Part shown: in pieces, positions 8,362 through 16,024 of the stretch
Layout of the letters: each line of letters begins with the position of its first letter
Numbering within the stretch: position 1 is the first letter of the stretch
Assembly (NCBI GenBank): GCA_900551445.1
Contig: URWA01000039.1
Coordinates: forward strand, 1-25,134
Reading direction: 5' to 3'
Length of the DNA: 25,134 bases
Origin: an uncultured Bacteroides sp.
GTDB taxonomy: Bacteria > Bacteroidota > Bacteroidia > Bacteroidales > Bacteroidaceae
The notes under the pieces: generated by a model
The model's input: only the letters and a program-made list of their open reading frames with translations
What the model was told of the DNA's origin: nothing
Database searches by the model: none
Program-made: the position numbers and the translations under genes

Positions 8362-11325
8362 ATGATACAACAGATGATACAGAAAATACAGTACTGGACA
8401 ATGTTGTTGCTTGTCCTGGCCTTTAGTGCCTGTACTGATGATTTGGATACAGGGCGTTCGGGAGTAATCGATGAAAATGGAATGGTACGTCTGAATATTC
8501 AGACCCAAGTTCCGGGATTGAAACTTACTCGTTCTATTGACGAGAATGGAGAGGCTATTTCTACCTTGTGGCTGGTGGCCTTTAATGAAAACGGCAATAT
8601 GATTAGCCGTGTGCAGGCTACTTTATCAAGTAACACAGTAGGGGCTAATGGGGGTAGCGCTAACTTTACAGCCAGTGTGCCTTCTTCTACTCGTATTTTG
8701 CATTTGCTTGCCAATGTGAATATGGATAATTTTGTGGATGCAGAGTATATCGGGCGTCATGAAAATGAAGTGATTGCGCCTATGGTATCTTCGTCTGGTA
8801 ATTTGGTTTACTGGGGGCGTAAAACATTTGCGTCAATAGATGAGCTAACTTCTTTTGCTGCAATAGGACAACCGATTACGCTTTACCGTAACCAGGCACA
8901 GATAAAGTATAATATAACAGGTCCTGACTTGGAGGTATTAGGTTGGGCTGCTTGTAATCAATATGCGTATGGCACGGTGGCTCCTTTTGATGTAAGTGCC
9001 ATAGGGGTGGAGGGTGATAATCCTTTTCATTTCAATTTGGATGGTTATGATGAAGTGACTACATTGCCTGAAGCTTATAATGTGAAAGCTACTGACCCTC
9101 AGGAAGTAAACCATAATGAGGCCGATGGGGATCCACGTTATGTGTTTGAAACTTCTAATCCTGAAAATGATCAGTTGTACGTTATTATGCGTATTAAGAA
9201 AGGTAGCGATAATGGCAAGTATTATAAGATTATGCTGGTGAATGACAATAAGATTCCTTATCAAATAATCCGTAATCATCAGTATATTATTAATATTTCC
9301 GATGTGAATACATCTTTTGGTGTAGATAACTTTGAAAGTGCAAAAAATGCTGTTCCTGCTAATAATCCATGGATTACAGTTGATGACGTGATTCCAGAAG
9401 TGATGAATGGTGAAACGATTTTGCGTATTGAAGGGCAGACTACTGTAGTGTATCAGGAAAAAGGTGAAAAGAGTATTGATTTTTATTATAATGGATCCAA
9501 TGCTCCTGAAATACAGTGGATCAGTAATCCGGTTGTAGCGACTGGAAATCCGGTTGTAGCATGGGATAGAACATCAGGTAAAGGAACTATTACATTGCAA
9601 GTAGCAGAACCGGCTGAAAGTGGTATTTTGGAAGGAACACTTAGTATCCGTGAAACAAATGGAGTCTTGTCTCGTCGTATAAAGGTGTTGCTGTGTAAGC
9701 CGTTTGAGTTCTCACCAGTGTGGATAAGTTCAGAGATTCCTTTGTTGGATGGCGAGAATATTACTGTTCTTTTTGAAATTCCGGAAGATTACCCGCAGGA
9801 ATTGTTGCCTGTCCAGGTGAAATTTGGTTGTGATTTGATTGATGCGCAGACAGGAGAGACAAATAAGTTGGATGTTATATCGGAAACGACTACCTACAAG
9901 GTTCCTATGTATTCTTCTGAAACTGGCGGCTTGATAACACAGGAAGTGACGAAGGACTGGAACTATAAGTATGTGTATACAGCTGACCATACAGGAAAAC
10001 ACCGTGTGAATTTCCGTACTATCTTAACGAATTTAAATGCAGGGGGTATTGATGAAGCTTCAGAATTCCATATTTATATGGAAGGTTGTGCGGCTGCAAC
10101 TAATCAAAGTCTGTTTGAACAACGTGATTTGTTCTTTGCTTTCCAGTCTTCAAATCAAAATTATTATCGTATTATGCTGGGAAATAGTGGAACAAGTACC
10201 ACACGTTTTTCTACTTATAACGTCGGCCCTCTTCCTCCGGTATACGGACAGGAATTTGAAGTTCCGTTTACATTAGGAACATTGACTAATGATAATGCTG
10301 GTACAAATTCTTGGAATCAAGTTAATGAGAATTTTCAGTCAGGTACAAAGTTATGGGTATATTATAACCCTGAGTTGGTATCTTTCTTAGGTGACAATGG
10401 CGTGAAAGTGGAAAGTTATTCTACCGATCCTTATGGTAATACCTATTCTGAATATACTCCAGCTTCTGCGAGTGGTAAGTTGATATTCCGTACCATACAG
10501 CCTAATTTTGATTGTGATATTGTGATTTCTGCAAAGTCAACAGCGAATTACGGGACTTGGGGTAGTAACAATCCTTATGATTTGGGTATAAATACAAGAG
10601 GATATCGTTCGGCATCTATCTCGGTAAGCAGTACTGGTTCTTTGGATTTTAATCCGACATTCTCTAATGATGGTAATTCGTTTGTTTCTGCCATGAATGG
10701 AAGATGGCAATTGCCTTATGGTACTAATCAGAATTTGTACCTGAAGATAGGAATTCCAGAAGAGGCAAGAGGAAAGGCATTCCAGTTCTATCTGAAGACA
10801 AGCAATCTGACGCCGGTCATAATGTCTGACAATGAGGGCGCATGGACTGCAATGGATGAATCAGAAGGGAAAGGATGGATTTATACATTTAAGGATGGTT
10901 TATCGTTGACAGAAAAGACTTTCCATTTCCAGACAAACCGATTGTCTGTTAGTGAAACTTTGATGTTGTCATCCGGGCGCTATGTAGGTTTTAATCCGGT
11001 ATCTGTTAACTTAAGTAACACACCGTTGGAGGGAACACTTTCTTTGCCTGATGGAGTGGCTTTTGGTACCAATGCACCATTTGTCATTCTGGAACGCAAG
11101 GATGGAACACGTATCGGAGTATTTACTTTGCCTTCAACAGACTTGACAAATCAAAGCTCGACGAATTATTCATTGACATTGCGTGGTGAGTATAATTTGA
11201 CAGAAAATGATGAGGTGACTGTGAAGTTTTCTCCGGTAAACTCTTCAGATATGTATTCTCATACTTATGCTCATTTAAGTGAGATTATGCAGGACAATCT
11301 GCAAATAAATTTAAATAAACAGTAA
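8362..11325 (+). CDS. Very large DUF4906-type fimbrial lipoprotein, probable tip protein
   Basis: The 987-aa protein has lipobox AFSAC (Cys24) and a candidate protease site at Arg57 (KLTRSIDE). The N-terminal region (ISTLWLVAFNENGN, then LYRNQAQIKYNI near 175-190) follows the pattern of DUF4906 proteins, which occur at the distal end of Bacteroidales fimbrial operons. The remaining roughly 650 residues are long beta-rich sections without motifs I recognise, rich in Asn, Ser, Thr and Tyr as expected of an extracellular adhesin. A 7-residue in-frame repeat (NPVVATG / NPVVAWD) lies near 390-402. It is the last gene of the operon, 22 nt after the previous one and followed by a hairpin terminator. 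Tip location is inferred from size and order. Confidence 0.72.
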   Translation: MIQQMIQKIQYWTMLLLVLAFSACTDDLDTGRSGVIDENGMVRLNIQTQVPGLKLTRSIDENGEAISTLWLVAFNENGNMISRVQATLSSNTVGANGGSANFTASVPSSTRILHLLANVNMDNFVDAEYIGRHENEVIAPMVSSSGNLVYWGRKTFASIDELTSFAAIGQPITLYRNQAQIKYNITGPDLEVLGWAACNQYAYGTVAPFDVSAIGVEGDNPFHFNLDGYDEVTTLPEAYNVKATDPQEVNHNEADGDPRYVFETSNPENDQLYVIMRIKKGSDNGKYYKIMLVNDNKIPYQIIRNHQYIINISDVNTSFGVDNFESAKNAVPANNPWITVDDVIPEVMNGETILRIEGQTTVVYQEKGEKSIDFYYNGSNAPEIQWISNPVVATGNPVVAWDRTSGKGTITLQVAEPAESGILEGTLSIRETNGVLSRRIKVLLCKPFEFSPVWISSEIPLLDGENITVLFEIPEDYPQELLPVQVKFGCDLIDAQTGETNKLDVISETTTYKVPMYSSETGGLITQEVTKDWNYKYVYTADHTGKHRVNFRTILTNLNAGGIDEASEFHIYMEGCAAATNQSLFEQRDLFFAFQSSNQNYYRIMLGNSGTSTTRFSTYNVGPLPPVYGQEFEVPFTLGTLTNDNAGTNSWNQVNENFQSGTKLWVYYNPELVSFLGDNGVKVESYSTDPYGNTYSEYTPASASGKLIFRTIQPNFDCDIVISAKSTANYGTWGSNNPYDLGINTRGYRSASISVSSTGSLDFNPTFSNDGNSFVSAMNGRWQLPYGTNQNLYLKIGIPEEARGKAFQFYLKTSNLTPVIMSDNEGAWTAMDESEGKGWIYTFKDGLSLTEKTFHFQTNRLSVSETLMLSSGRYVGFNPVSVNLSNTPLEGTLSLPDGVAFGTNAPFVILERKDGTRIGVFTLPSTDLTNQSSTNYSLTLRGEYNLTENDEVTVKFSPVNSSDMYSHTYAHLSEIMQDNLQINLNKQ

Positions 11326-11359
11326 TGATGAGTATTGACTAGTGTTTTATAACGTTGGG

Positions 11360-11394
11360 AACCCGCTATTGAGAATGTTTTTCAGTGGCGGGTT
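11360..11394 (+). terminator. Hairpin terminator closing the fimbrial operon
   Basis: AACCCGCTATTGA (11360-11372) pairs with TCAGTGGCGGGTT (11382-11394) as a 13-bp stem with two G-U pairs and a 9-nt loop, 34 nt after the last fimbrial stop. The following tract (TCTTGGCTTT) is only moderately T-rich, but the stem is strong. It separates the fimbrial operon from the next gene, which is on the same strand. Confidence 0.7.
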
Positions 11395-11428
11395 TCTTGG
11401 CTTTATATAATGAAATTCCTTTTATATT

Positions 11429-12382
11429 ATGAATCAATATATTTTATTTATAGGAGCAATACTACTATTTTCCGCCTGTGGAAACTCTTCCCAGCAGAAA
11501 CAAACGGAAACTTCTGTATCGGTAGCAAACTCTCAAACTACGGTGCAAGCCAAGTTCCCTTTCCCTGAAATCCCCACCATGCTCACCCAGTCGGAGGAAC
11601 GGAAAGCGTATCTCATGGCGCATTATTGGGACAATTTCAACTTCGCGGATACGGCATTGGTGAACAACCGGAATGTATCGGAACAGGGGGCAGCGGACTA
11701 TTTAGCCATATTGGCCGACGGTACGCTCACCGAAGCACAGGTGAAAGGAAGTCTGGACAGTTTTTGCAAGGGGCTGGAGGTGCAGGAGCATGCACGGAAG
11801 GTGTTCTTGCAGATGATGGAGGATTACCTGTATAACCCGAATTCGCCTTTTCATAACGAGGCCCTGTATACCTTGTTCTTGGAGCGGATGTTGAAGAGTG
11901 AATATGTGGACGAAGCGCGAAAGAGCTCGCTGAAATTCAGCCTGGACCTGATTAGCCGGAACTGCCCGGGAAAGGTGGCAACGGATTTTGTGTATTTCCT
12001 GCCCGACGGGAGCAAACGGTCGCTGGCACAGACGCGGGCAAAAAATAATCGTCTGCTGCTGGTGTTCTATGACCCGGAGTGCCCGAGCTGTCACGAAACG
12101 ATGCAGGAGATGGTGGCCGACGGGCTGCTGGCGGAAGCGGTGAAAGCCGGGAAGCTGACGGTATTGGCGGTGTACACCGAGGGGAATCAGGAGGTATGGA
12201 AACGTACGCTGGGTGATCTGCCTCAGGGATGGACGGTGGGCAGTGACCATGAAACGGTGAAGCAGGGGGCCTTGTACGACCTGAAAGCGATGCCTTCGCT
12301 GTATCTGCTGGACGGTTCGAAGAAGGTGCTGCTGAAGGATGTGCCTTACGCAAAGATTCGGGAGGAGATTGCGGCACTGTAA
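11429..12382 (+). CDS. DUF5106 lipoprotein with thioredoxin-like domain
   Basis: The 317-aa protein has a lipobox LFSAC (Cys17). Residues about 40-180 are helical and match the DUF5106 pattern (EERKAYLMAHYWDNFNFAD). Residues about 185-317 form a thioredoxin-like domain with FYDPECPSCHET, where Cys218 and Cys221 make the CxxC redox centre, and AMPSLYLLD as the cis-Pro segment. Proteins of this type are periplasmic or surface thiol-disulfide oxidoreductases of the TlpA/ResA kind; the substrate is unknown. The gene lies 34 nt after the fimbrial terminator, and its codon use is visibly more GC-rich than the fimbrillin genes. I saw no clear TAnnTTTG box directly upstream, so its promoter is unresolved. 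Confidence 0.82.
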   Translation: MNQYILFIGAILLFSACGNSSQQKQTETSVSVANSQTTVQAKFPFPEIPTMLTQSEERKAYLMAHYWDNFNFADTALVNNRNVSEQGAADYLAILADGTLTEAQVKGSLDSFCKGLEVQEHARKVFLQMMEDYLYNPNSPFHNEALYTLFLERMLKSEYVDEARKSSLKFSLDLISRNCPGKVATDFVYFLPDGSKRSLAQTRAKNNRLLLVFYDPECPSCHETMQEMVADGLLAEAVKAGKLTVLAVYTEGNQEVWKRTLGDLPQGWTVGSDHETVKQGALYDLKAMPSLYLLDGSKKVLLKDVPYAKIREEIAAL

Positions 12383-12393
12383 GTAGATTTTCG

Positions 12394-12401
12394 TATCTTT
12401 G
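12394..12401 (+). promoter_or_regulatory. Candidate -7 element for the AAA ATPase gene
   Basis: TATCTTTG fits TAnnTTTG exactly and lies 21 nt before the ATG at 12423, just after the stop of the DUF5106 gene. The -33 TTTG box is not recognisable at the right distance, so the promoter is incomplete by consensus. Confidence 0.45.
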
Positions 12402-12422
12402 CTATATACATACGCAAAGCCT

Positions 12423-13523
12423 ATGAAACCTGTTCCCAAATTTTTCAATACAGCCGGCCCGATGAAGCCGGAGCTGCATTACTGCATTAACCCGCTGACA
12501 CGCTTTGACCTGGAGGAAATAGAGTCGCTCATCCGGCAGAACAAGTATTTCATTCTTCATGCGCCACGCCAGACGGGGAAGACTTCCTGTCTGCTGGCCT
12601 TGCGTGATTACATCAACAAGCAGGGGGAATTTTATGCCGTGTATGCCAATGTGGAAGGTGGACAGGCGATGAGAAATCAGGTGGAGGAGGTGATTGATGG
12701 AGTGATAGACATCATCAGCTTTCAGCTCCAGATGATTCTGAAAGAGGAAATGCCAAAGATATTGGCTTCACAAGTGAAACGGAATAGTGCGGCTTCGGTG
12801 AAGCTTACGGAATATTTGTCATTGCTTTGCCAGAAATTGGACAAACCCTTACTCTTGTTTATAGACGAGATTGATGCATTGGTAGGCGATTCTCTGGTGA
12901 GCGTGTTGCGTCAGCTTCGCAGTGGATATGACTTGCGGCCTCAGGCATTTCCGCAGAGTATTATTCTGTGTGGGGTGCGCGATGTGCGTGACTATCGGAT
13001 TGTGTTGTCGAATCAGGATATTGTGACGGGTGGTTCTGCGTTCAACATCAAGGCTGAATCGCTTCGTTTGGGGAATTTCTCCCGTGAAGAAATTCATCAG
13101 CTTTATATGCAGCATACGGCGGCTACGGGCCAGGTATTTGACGAGGCTTGTTTCCCGCAGATATGGGAGGCCACAGAGGGGCAGCCGTGGTTGGTGAATG
13201 CGTTGGGCTATGAGGTGACAATGAACATGCGTGAGAACCGTGACCGGAGTGTGCGGATTATACCGGAAATGATGTATCGTGCGCAGGAGCGGCTGATTTA
13301 CCGTCGTGACACCCACATCGATATACTGATAGACAAGCTTCGGGAAGAGAGGGTGAGAAATGTAATCGCTCCGATTCTGGCCAACGAAGACGGAGAGGTG
13401 GAGCAACACCTGAAAGACGACGACATCCAGTATGTAGTGGATATGGGCTTAGTGGTGCGTGACAAGCCTCTGCGTATTGCAAATGCCATTTATCGTGAGG
13501 TGATAAGTCAGGCTAACTTGTAA
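12423..13523 (+). CDS. AAA-type P-loop ATPase of unknown role
   Basis: The ATG at 12423 is preferred; the upstream in-frame TTG at 12399 overlaps the predicted -7 box. The 366-aa protein has Walker A HAPRQTGKTS (Lys53) and Walker B LLLFIDEID (Asp148, Glu149), then a sensor-like strand IILCGVRD near 180. The C-terminal third (from about 300, LIDKLREERVRNVIAPIL) looks like a winged-helix region. The layout resembles bacterial AAA families of the 'APRQTGKT' type (AAA_14/AAA_35-like, distantly ORC/Cdc6-like), often of unassigned function. No nuclease or membrane domain is visible. It ends in a 16-bp tail-to-tail overlap with dprA. Partners cannot be told from this window. Confidence 0.8.
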   Translation: MKPVPKFFNTAGPMKPELHYCINPLTRFDLEEIESLIRQNKYFILHAPRQTGKTSCLLALRDYINKQGEFYAVYANVEGGQAMRNQVEEVIDGVIDIISFQLQMILKEEMPKILASQVKRNSAASVKLTEYLSLLCQKLDKPLLLFIDEIDALVGDSLVSVLRQLRSGYDLRPQAFPQSIILCGVRDVRDYRIVLSNQDIVTGGSAFNIKAESLRLGNFSREEIHQLYMQHTAATGQVFDEACFPQIWEATEGQPWLVNALGYEVTMNMRENRDRSVRIIPEMMYRAQERLIYRRDTHIDILIDKLREERVRNVIAPILANEDGEVEQHLKDDDIQYVVDMGLVVRDKPLRIANAIYREVISQANL

Positions 13524-14620
13524 ACTCCTCCTGCCAAAGCGCGTACTACGCCTTTCATCTCCAGATTGAACAGCAGGCTGGTCATGCGGTTGATGGCGAT
13601 GTTGGTCTCCACCACAAGTGTGTTGACTTGGATACCGTCGGGGTGTTTCTTTAAATGGGTGACTACCTGTTCTTCTTCGGGACTCAGTTCCGGGAAAAGC
13701 TGGCGCTGGACCACCTGAGGCACAACGGGGGCATGATCCCAGTTCATGGCTTTTACTACGTCTTCCGCGCTCTGTATCAAGGCTGCGCGGTTTTTTTGTA
13801 TCAGCATGTTGCAGCCCGTGGAGTAGGTATCGCCCACACGCCCCGGAAAGGCGAAACAGTCGCGCTGGTAGCTCTCGGCAATTTCAGCTGTAATCAAAGA
13901 ACCTCCCTTTGGGCCGGATTCCACCACGAGGGTGGCATCGCTGAGGCCGGCTACGATACGGTTGCGCTTCACGAAGTTTTGTCGGTCGGGATTGGTGCCG
14001 CTCATGAACTCGGTGAGCAGTCCGCCCTGCGTCAGCATCTCGGTAGCCGTGCGGCGGTGTACGGCGGGATAGATGCGGTCAAGCCCGTGAGCCAGGACGC
14101 CGACGGTGTCGAAGCCGTGGGATAGGGCTTCCCGGTGGGCATGAATGTCAATGCCGTAGGCCAGTCCGCTCACAATCAGCGCGTCGGGCAGCAGAGTGCT
14201 GAGCTCCTGCATAAACCGCTGGCAGAGCGATTTGCCGTAGTCGGTGGCGTTGCGGGTACCCACGATGCTCAGGATGTGACGGCAGTTCAGGTTGGCCGAG
14301 CCTTTGTAGAACAGCACGAGCGGGGCGTCGGGACATTCGCGGAGGCGGGAAGGGTAGGCCTCGTCGTCTTCGGTCAGGCATTGAATCTGGTGTTTCTGTG
14401 CAAACGACAGTTCGGCTTCGCAGATGCGGAACACTTCGGTATGCTGGAAGGCGGTGGCTATCTTGGGCGACAGGCCGGGGATGAGGGCCGGCAGTTCGCG
14501 GGTATGTTCAAAAAGCATGGCGGCACTTCCGGCAGCCTGAATCAGGTGGCGGGCACTTACCAAACCAATACCGGGCAGAAGGGGCAAGGCCAGACGGCAG
14601 AGAAGTTCTTTTTCGTTCAT
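13508..14620 (-). CDS. dprA: DNA-processing protein DprA
   Basis: The 370-aa protein matches DprA/Smf throughout: an N-terminal helix-hairpin-helix/SAM-like part (1-70, LPGIGLVSARHL), then the Rossmann core with SIVGTRNATDYG (118-129), VSGLAYGIDIHAH (150-162), GVLAHGLDRIYP (174-185) and VVESGPKGGSLITAEIA (232-248), and a C-terminal winged helix (about 310-370). DprA binds incoming single-stranded DNA and loads RecA during natural transformation; it is also widely kept in bacteria not known to be competent. The start overlaps the stop of the upstream thioesterase gene by 4 bp (ATGA), so the two are translated together. The 3' end overlaps the convergent ATPase gene by 16 bp. Confidence 0.95.
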   Translation of the reverse strand: MNEKELLCRLALPLLPGIGLVSARHLIQAAGSAAMLFEHTRELPALIPGLSPKIATAFQHTEVFRICEAELSFAQKHQIQCLTEDDEAYPSRLRECPDAPLVLFYKGSANLNCRHILSIVGTRNATDYGKSLCQRFMQELSTLLPDALIVSGLAYGIDIHAHREALSHGFDTVGVLAHGLDRIYPAVHRRTATEMLTQGGLLTEFMSGTNPDRQNFVKRNRIVAGLSDATLVVESGPKGGSLITAEIAESYQRDCFAFPGRVGDTYSTGCNMLIQKNRAALIQSAEDVVKAMNWDHAPVVPQVVQRQLFPELSPEEEQVVTHLKKHPDGIQVNTLVVETNIAINRMTSLLFNLEMKGVVRALAGGVYKLA

Positions 14621-15021
14621 TTCAGGTAAGGCGCAAAGATTTCATTGAAAAGGGGGCTGTCGCCCAGTCGTCCGTGGATGACACACACGGTTTCTACGGT
14701 CGATTTGATGACGGGTTTCAGGTCGGGCAGGCGGTAGATGTCCTGTACAAAGACGTATTTGATGCCTTCCTTGCGGAGAGCCAGCCGGGAAATGAACTCG
14801 TCGCCGCTGGTCAGCGGAGTCTTGAAGGCCATGTTCAGGCGGGCTACCACGGGGTCGATGCCTTGCTGGTGGAGTTGGGCGAAACTGACGCCAACGGAGG
14901 TCAGAAACTCATGGCGGGTATGCTCGATGTAGTGCTGGTAATTTGCGTTGTTGACGATTCCTTGCAGGTCACATTCATAGTCGCGGACCTTCATTTTCAG
15001 TTCAAAGATGTAATTCTCCAT
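14617..15021 (-). CDS. Hotdog-fold acyl-CoA thioesterase, YbgC/4HBT type
   Basis: The 134-aa protein is the usual size for a single hotdog domain. VRDYECDLQGIVNNANYQHYIE (12-33) is the signature helix region of the YbgC/4-hydroxybenzoyl-CoA thioesterase family, with Asp18 in the catalytic position. It would hydrolyse an acyl-CoA or similar thioester in the cytoplasm; the natural substrate is not readable from sequence. It is first in a two-gene unit with dprA (4-bp overlap), an arrangement likely to reflect shared transcription rather than shared function. A TATCTTTG box on the minus strand lies 24 nt upstream. Confidence 0.88.
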   Translation of the reverse strand: MENYIFELKMKVRDYECDLQGIVNNANYQHYIEHTRHEFLTSVGVSFAQLHQQGIDPVVARLNMAFKTPLTSGDEFISRLALRKEGIKYVFVQDIYRLPDLKPVIKSTVETVCVIHGRLGDSPLFNEIFAPYLK

Positions 15022-15045
15022 GCGGGTGAGATTTATGTATTTCTA

Positions 15046-15053
15046 CAAAGATA
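15046..15053 (-). promoter_or_regulatory. Candidate -7 element for thioesterase-dprA unit
   Basis: CAAAGATA on the plus strand reads TATCTTTG on the minus strand, an exact TAnnTTTG match, 24 nt before the thioesterase ATG. The -33 box would fall inside the divergent dus promoter, where only a weak match (TTCC) is seen. Confidence 0.5.
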
Positions 15054-15065
15054 AGGAATTATTCC

Positions 15066-15073
15066 TATATTTG
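15066..15073 (+). promoter_or_regulatory. Candidate -7 element for dus gene
   Basis: TATATTTG matches TAnnTTTG and ends only 6 nt before the ATG at 15080. If this is the true -7 element, transcription would start at or next to the start codon. It is arranged back-to-back with the minus-strand element at 15046-15053. Confidence 0.45.
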
Positions 15074-15079
15074 CGGAAT

Positions 15080-16018
15080 ATGAAAGAGAATGTACCGGTA
15101 ATTTATGCGGCCCCTTTGCAGGGCTTTACGGAAGCGGCGTGGCGCAATGCCCATGCGCAGTGTTTTGGAGGGGTGGAGGCTTATTACACGCCTTTTGTGC
15201 GGCTGGAGAGGGGAGTCATCCGCAACAAGGACAAGCGTGATGTGTCGCCTGACGAGAATATGGTGCCCCGGTTGATTCCCCAAGTGATTGCATCGGAGCC
15301 GGAGGAATTGCGGCAGCTGACAGATTTTTTGGCAGAACTGGGTTATCGGGAGCTGGATGTGAACATGGGCTGCCCGTTCCCGCTGATTGTCCGCCGTGGA
15401 AAAGGGGCGGGTATCTTGTCCTCCCCGGTGAAGGTGGCGGCTTTGTTGGAGACGATGAAGACCTTTCCTGAGATACGTTTCTCGGTCAAGATGAGGTTGG
15501 GAGAACAGGATTCCGATGAGTGGAGAGCGCTAGTGCCGTTACTCAACGGTTCGTGTGTGACGCAGGTCACGTTGCATCCGCGTATCGGGAAGCAGCAATA
15601 CAAGGGAACGGTCGACCGGGAGGCGTTCCGGGCGTTCTATGAGGCTTGTGAGCTGCCGCTGGTATATAATGGCGATTTGCAGACGGTAGCCGATATCCGG
15701 GAGGTGTTGGAAGCCTTTCCCCGACTGAAAGGGGTGATGCTGGGAAGAGGCTTGCTGGCCAATCCGTCATTGGCCCTTGTTTTCCGGGAGGGGGAGCTGT
15801 CGGAGGACGAGTTAAAAGCTCGCATAGCACGTATGCATCGGCTGATGTACCTGTACTACCATCGTGTGATAGAGGGCGGAGAAGCGCAGCTGCTGGCCAA
15901 GCTGAAGACCTGCTGGGAGTACCTGTTGCCGGAACTGGACAAGAAACAGCGGAAGGTTATCTTGAAGAGCAATCGTCTGGACGGGTATCTGCGGGCAGTG
16001 GAAGAGGCATTGCGGTAA
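15080..16018 (+). CDS. tRNA-dihydrouridine synthase family protein
   Basis: Start at ATG 15080 gives 312 aa and begins directly with the conserved beta strand VIYAAPLQGFTEAAWR; the longer frame from 15020 would run through the promoter. Family marks in order: ELDVNMGCPFP with catalytic Cys98, RGKGAGIL, FSVKMRLG, VTLHPRIGKQQYKG (flavin and substrate contacts), LVYNGDL and GVMLGRGLLANP (FMN phosphate binding). Dus enzymes use FMN and NADPH to reduce specific uridines in tRNA loops. The subfamily (DusA, B or C) cannot be fixed by eye. The gene is divergent from the thioesterase-dprA unit and convergent with the DUF2851 gene, with 6 bp between stops. Confidence 0.92.
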   Translation: MKENVPVIYAAPLQGFTEAAWRNAHAQCFGGVEAYYTPFVRLERGVIRNKDKRDVSPDENMVPRLIPQVIASEPEELRQLTDFLAELGYRELDVNMGCPFPLIVRRGKGAGILSSPVKVAALLETMKTFPEIRFSVKMRLGEQDSDEWRALVPLLNGSCVTQVTLHPRIGKQQYKGTVDREAFRAFYEACELPLVYNGDLQTVADIREVLEAFPRLKGVMLGRGLLANPSLALVFREGELSEDELKARIARMHRLMYLYYHRVIEGGEAQLLAKLKTCWEYLLPELDKKQRKVILKSNRLDGYLRAVEEALR

Positions 16019-16024
16019 GGGATA

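Noticed and set aside
14135..14629. 164-codon plus-strand frame opposite dprA
   Set aside because: Antisense to dprA, which is certain from its motifs; the frame is a by-product of GC-rich codon use.
15020..15079. Longer start for the dus gene
   Set aside because: The extra 20 residues run through both divergent promoter boxes and precede the conserved first strand of the family, so they are unlikely to be translated.
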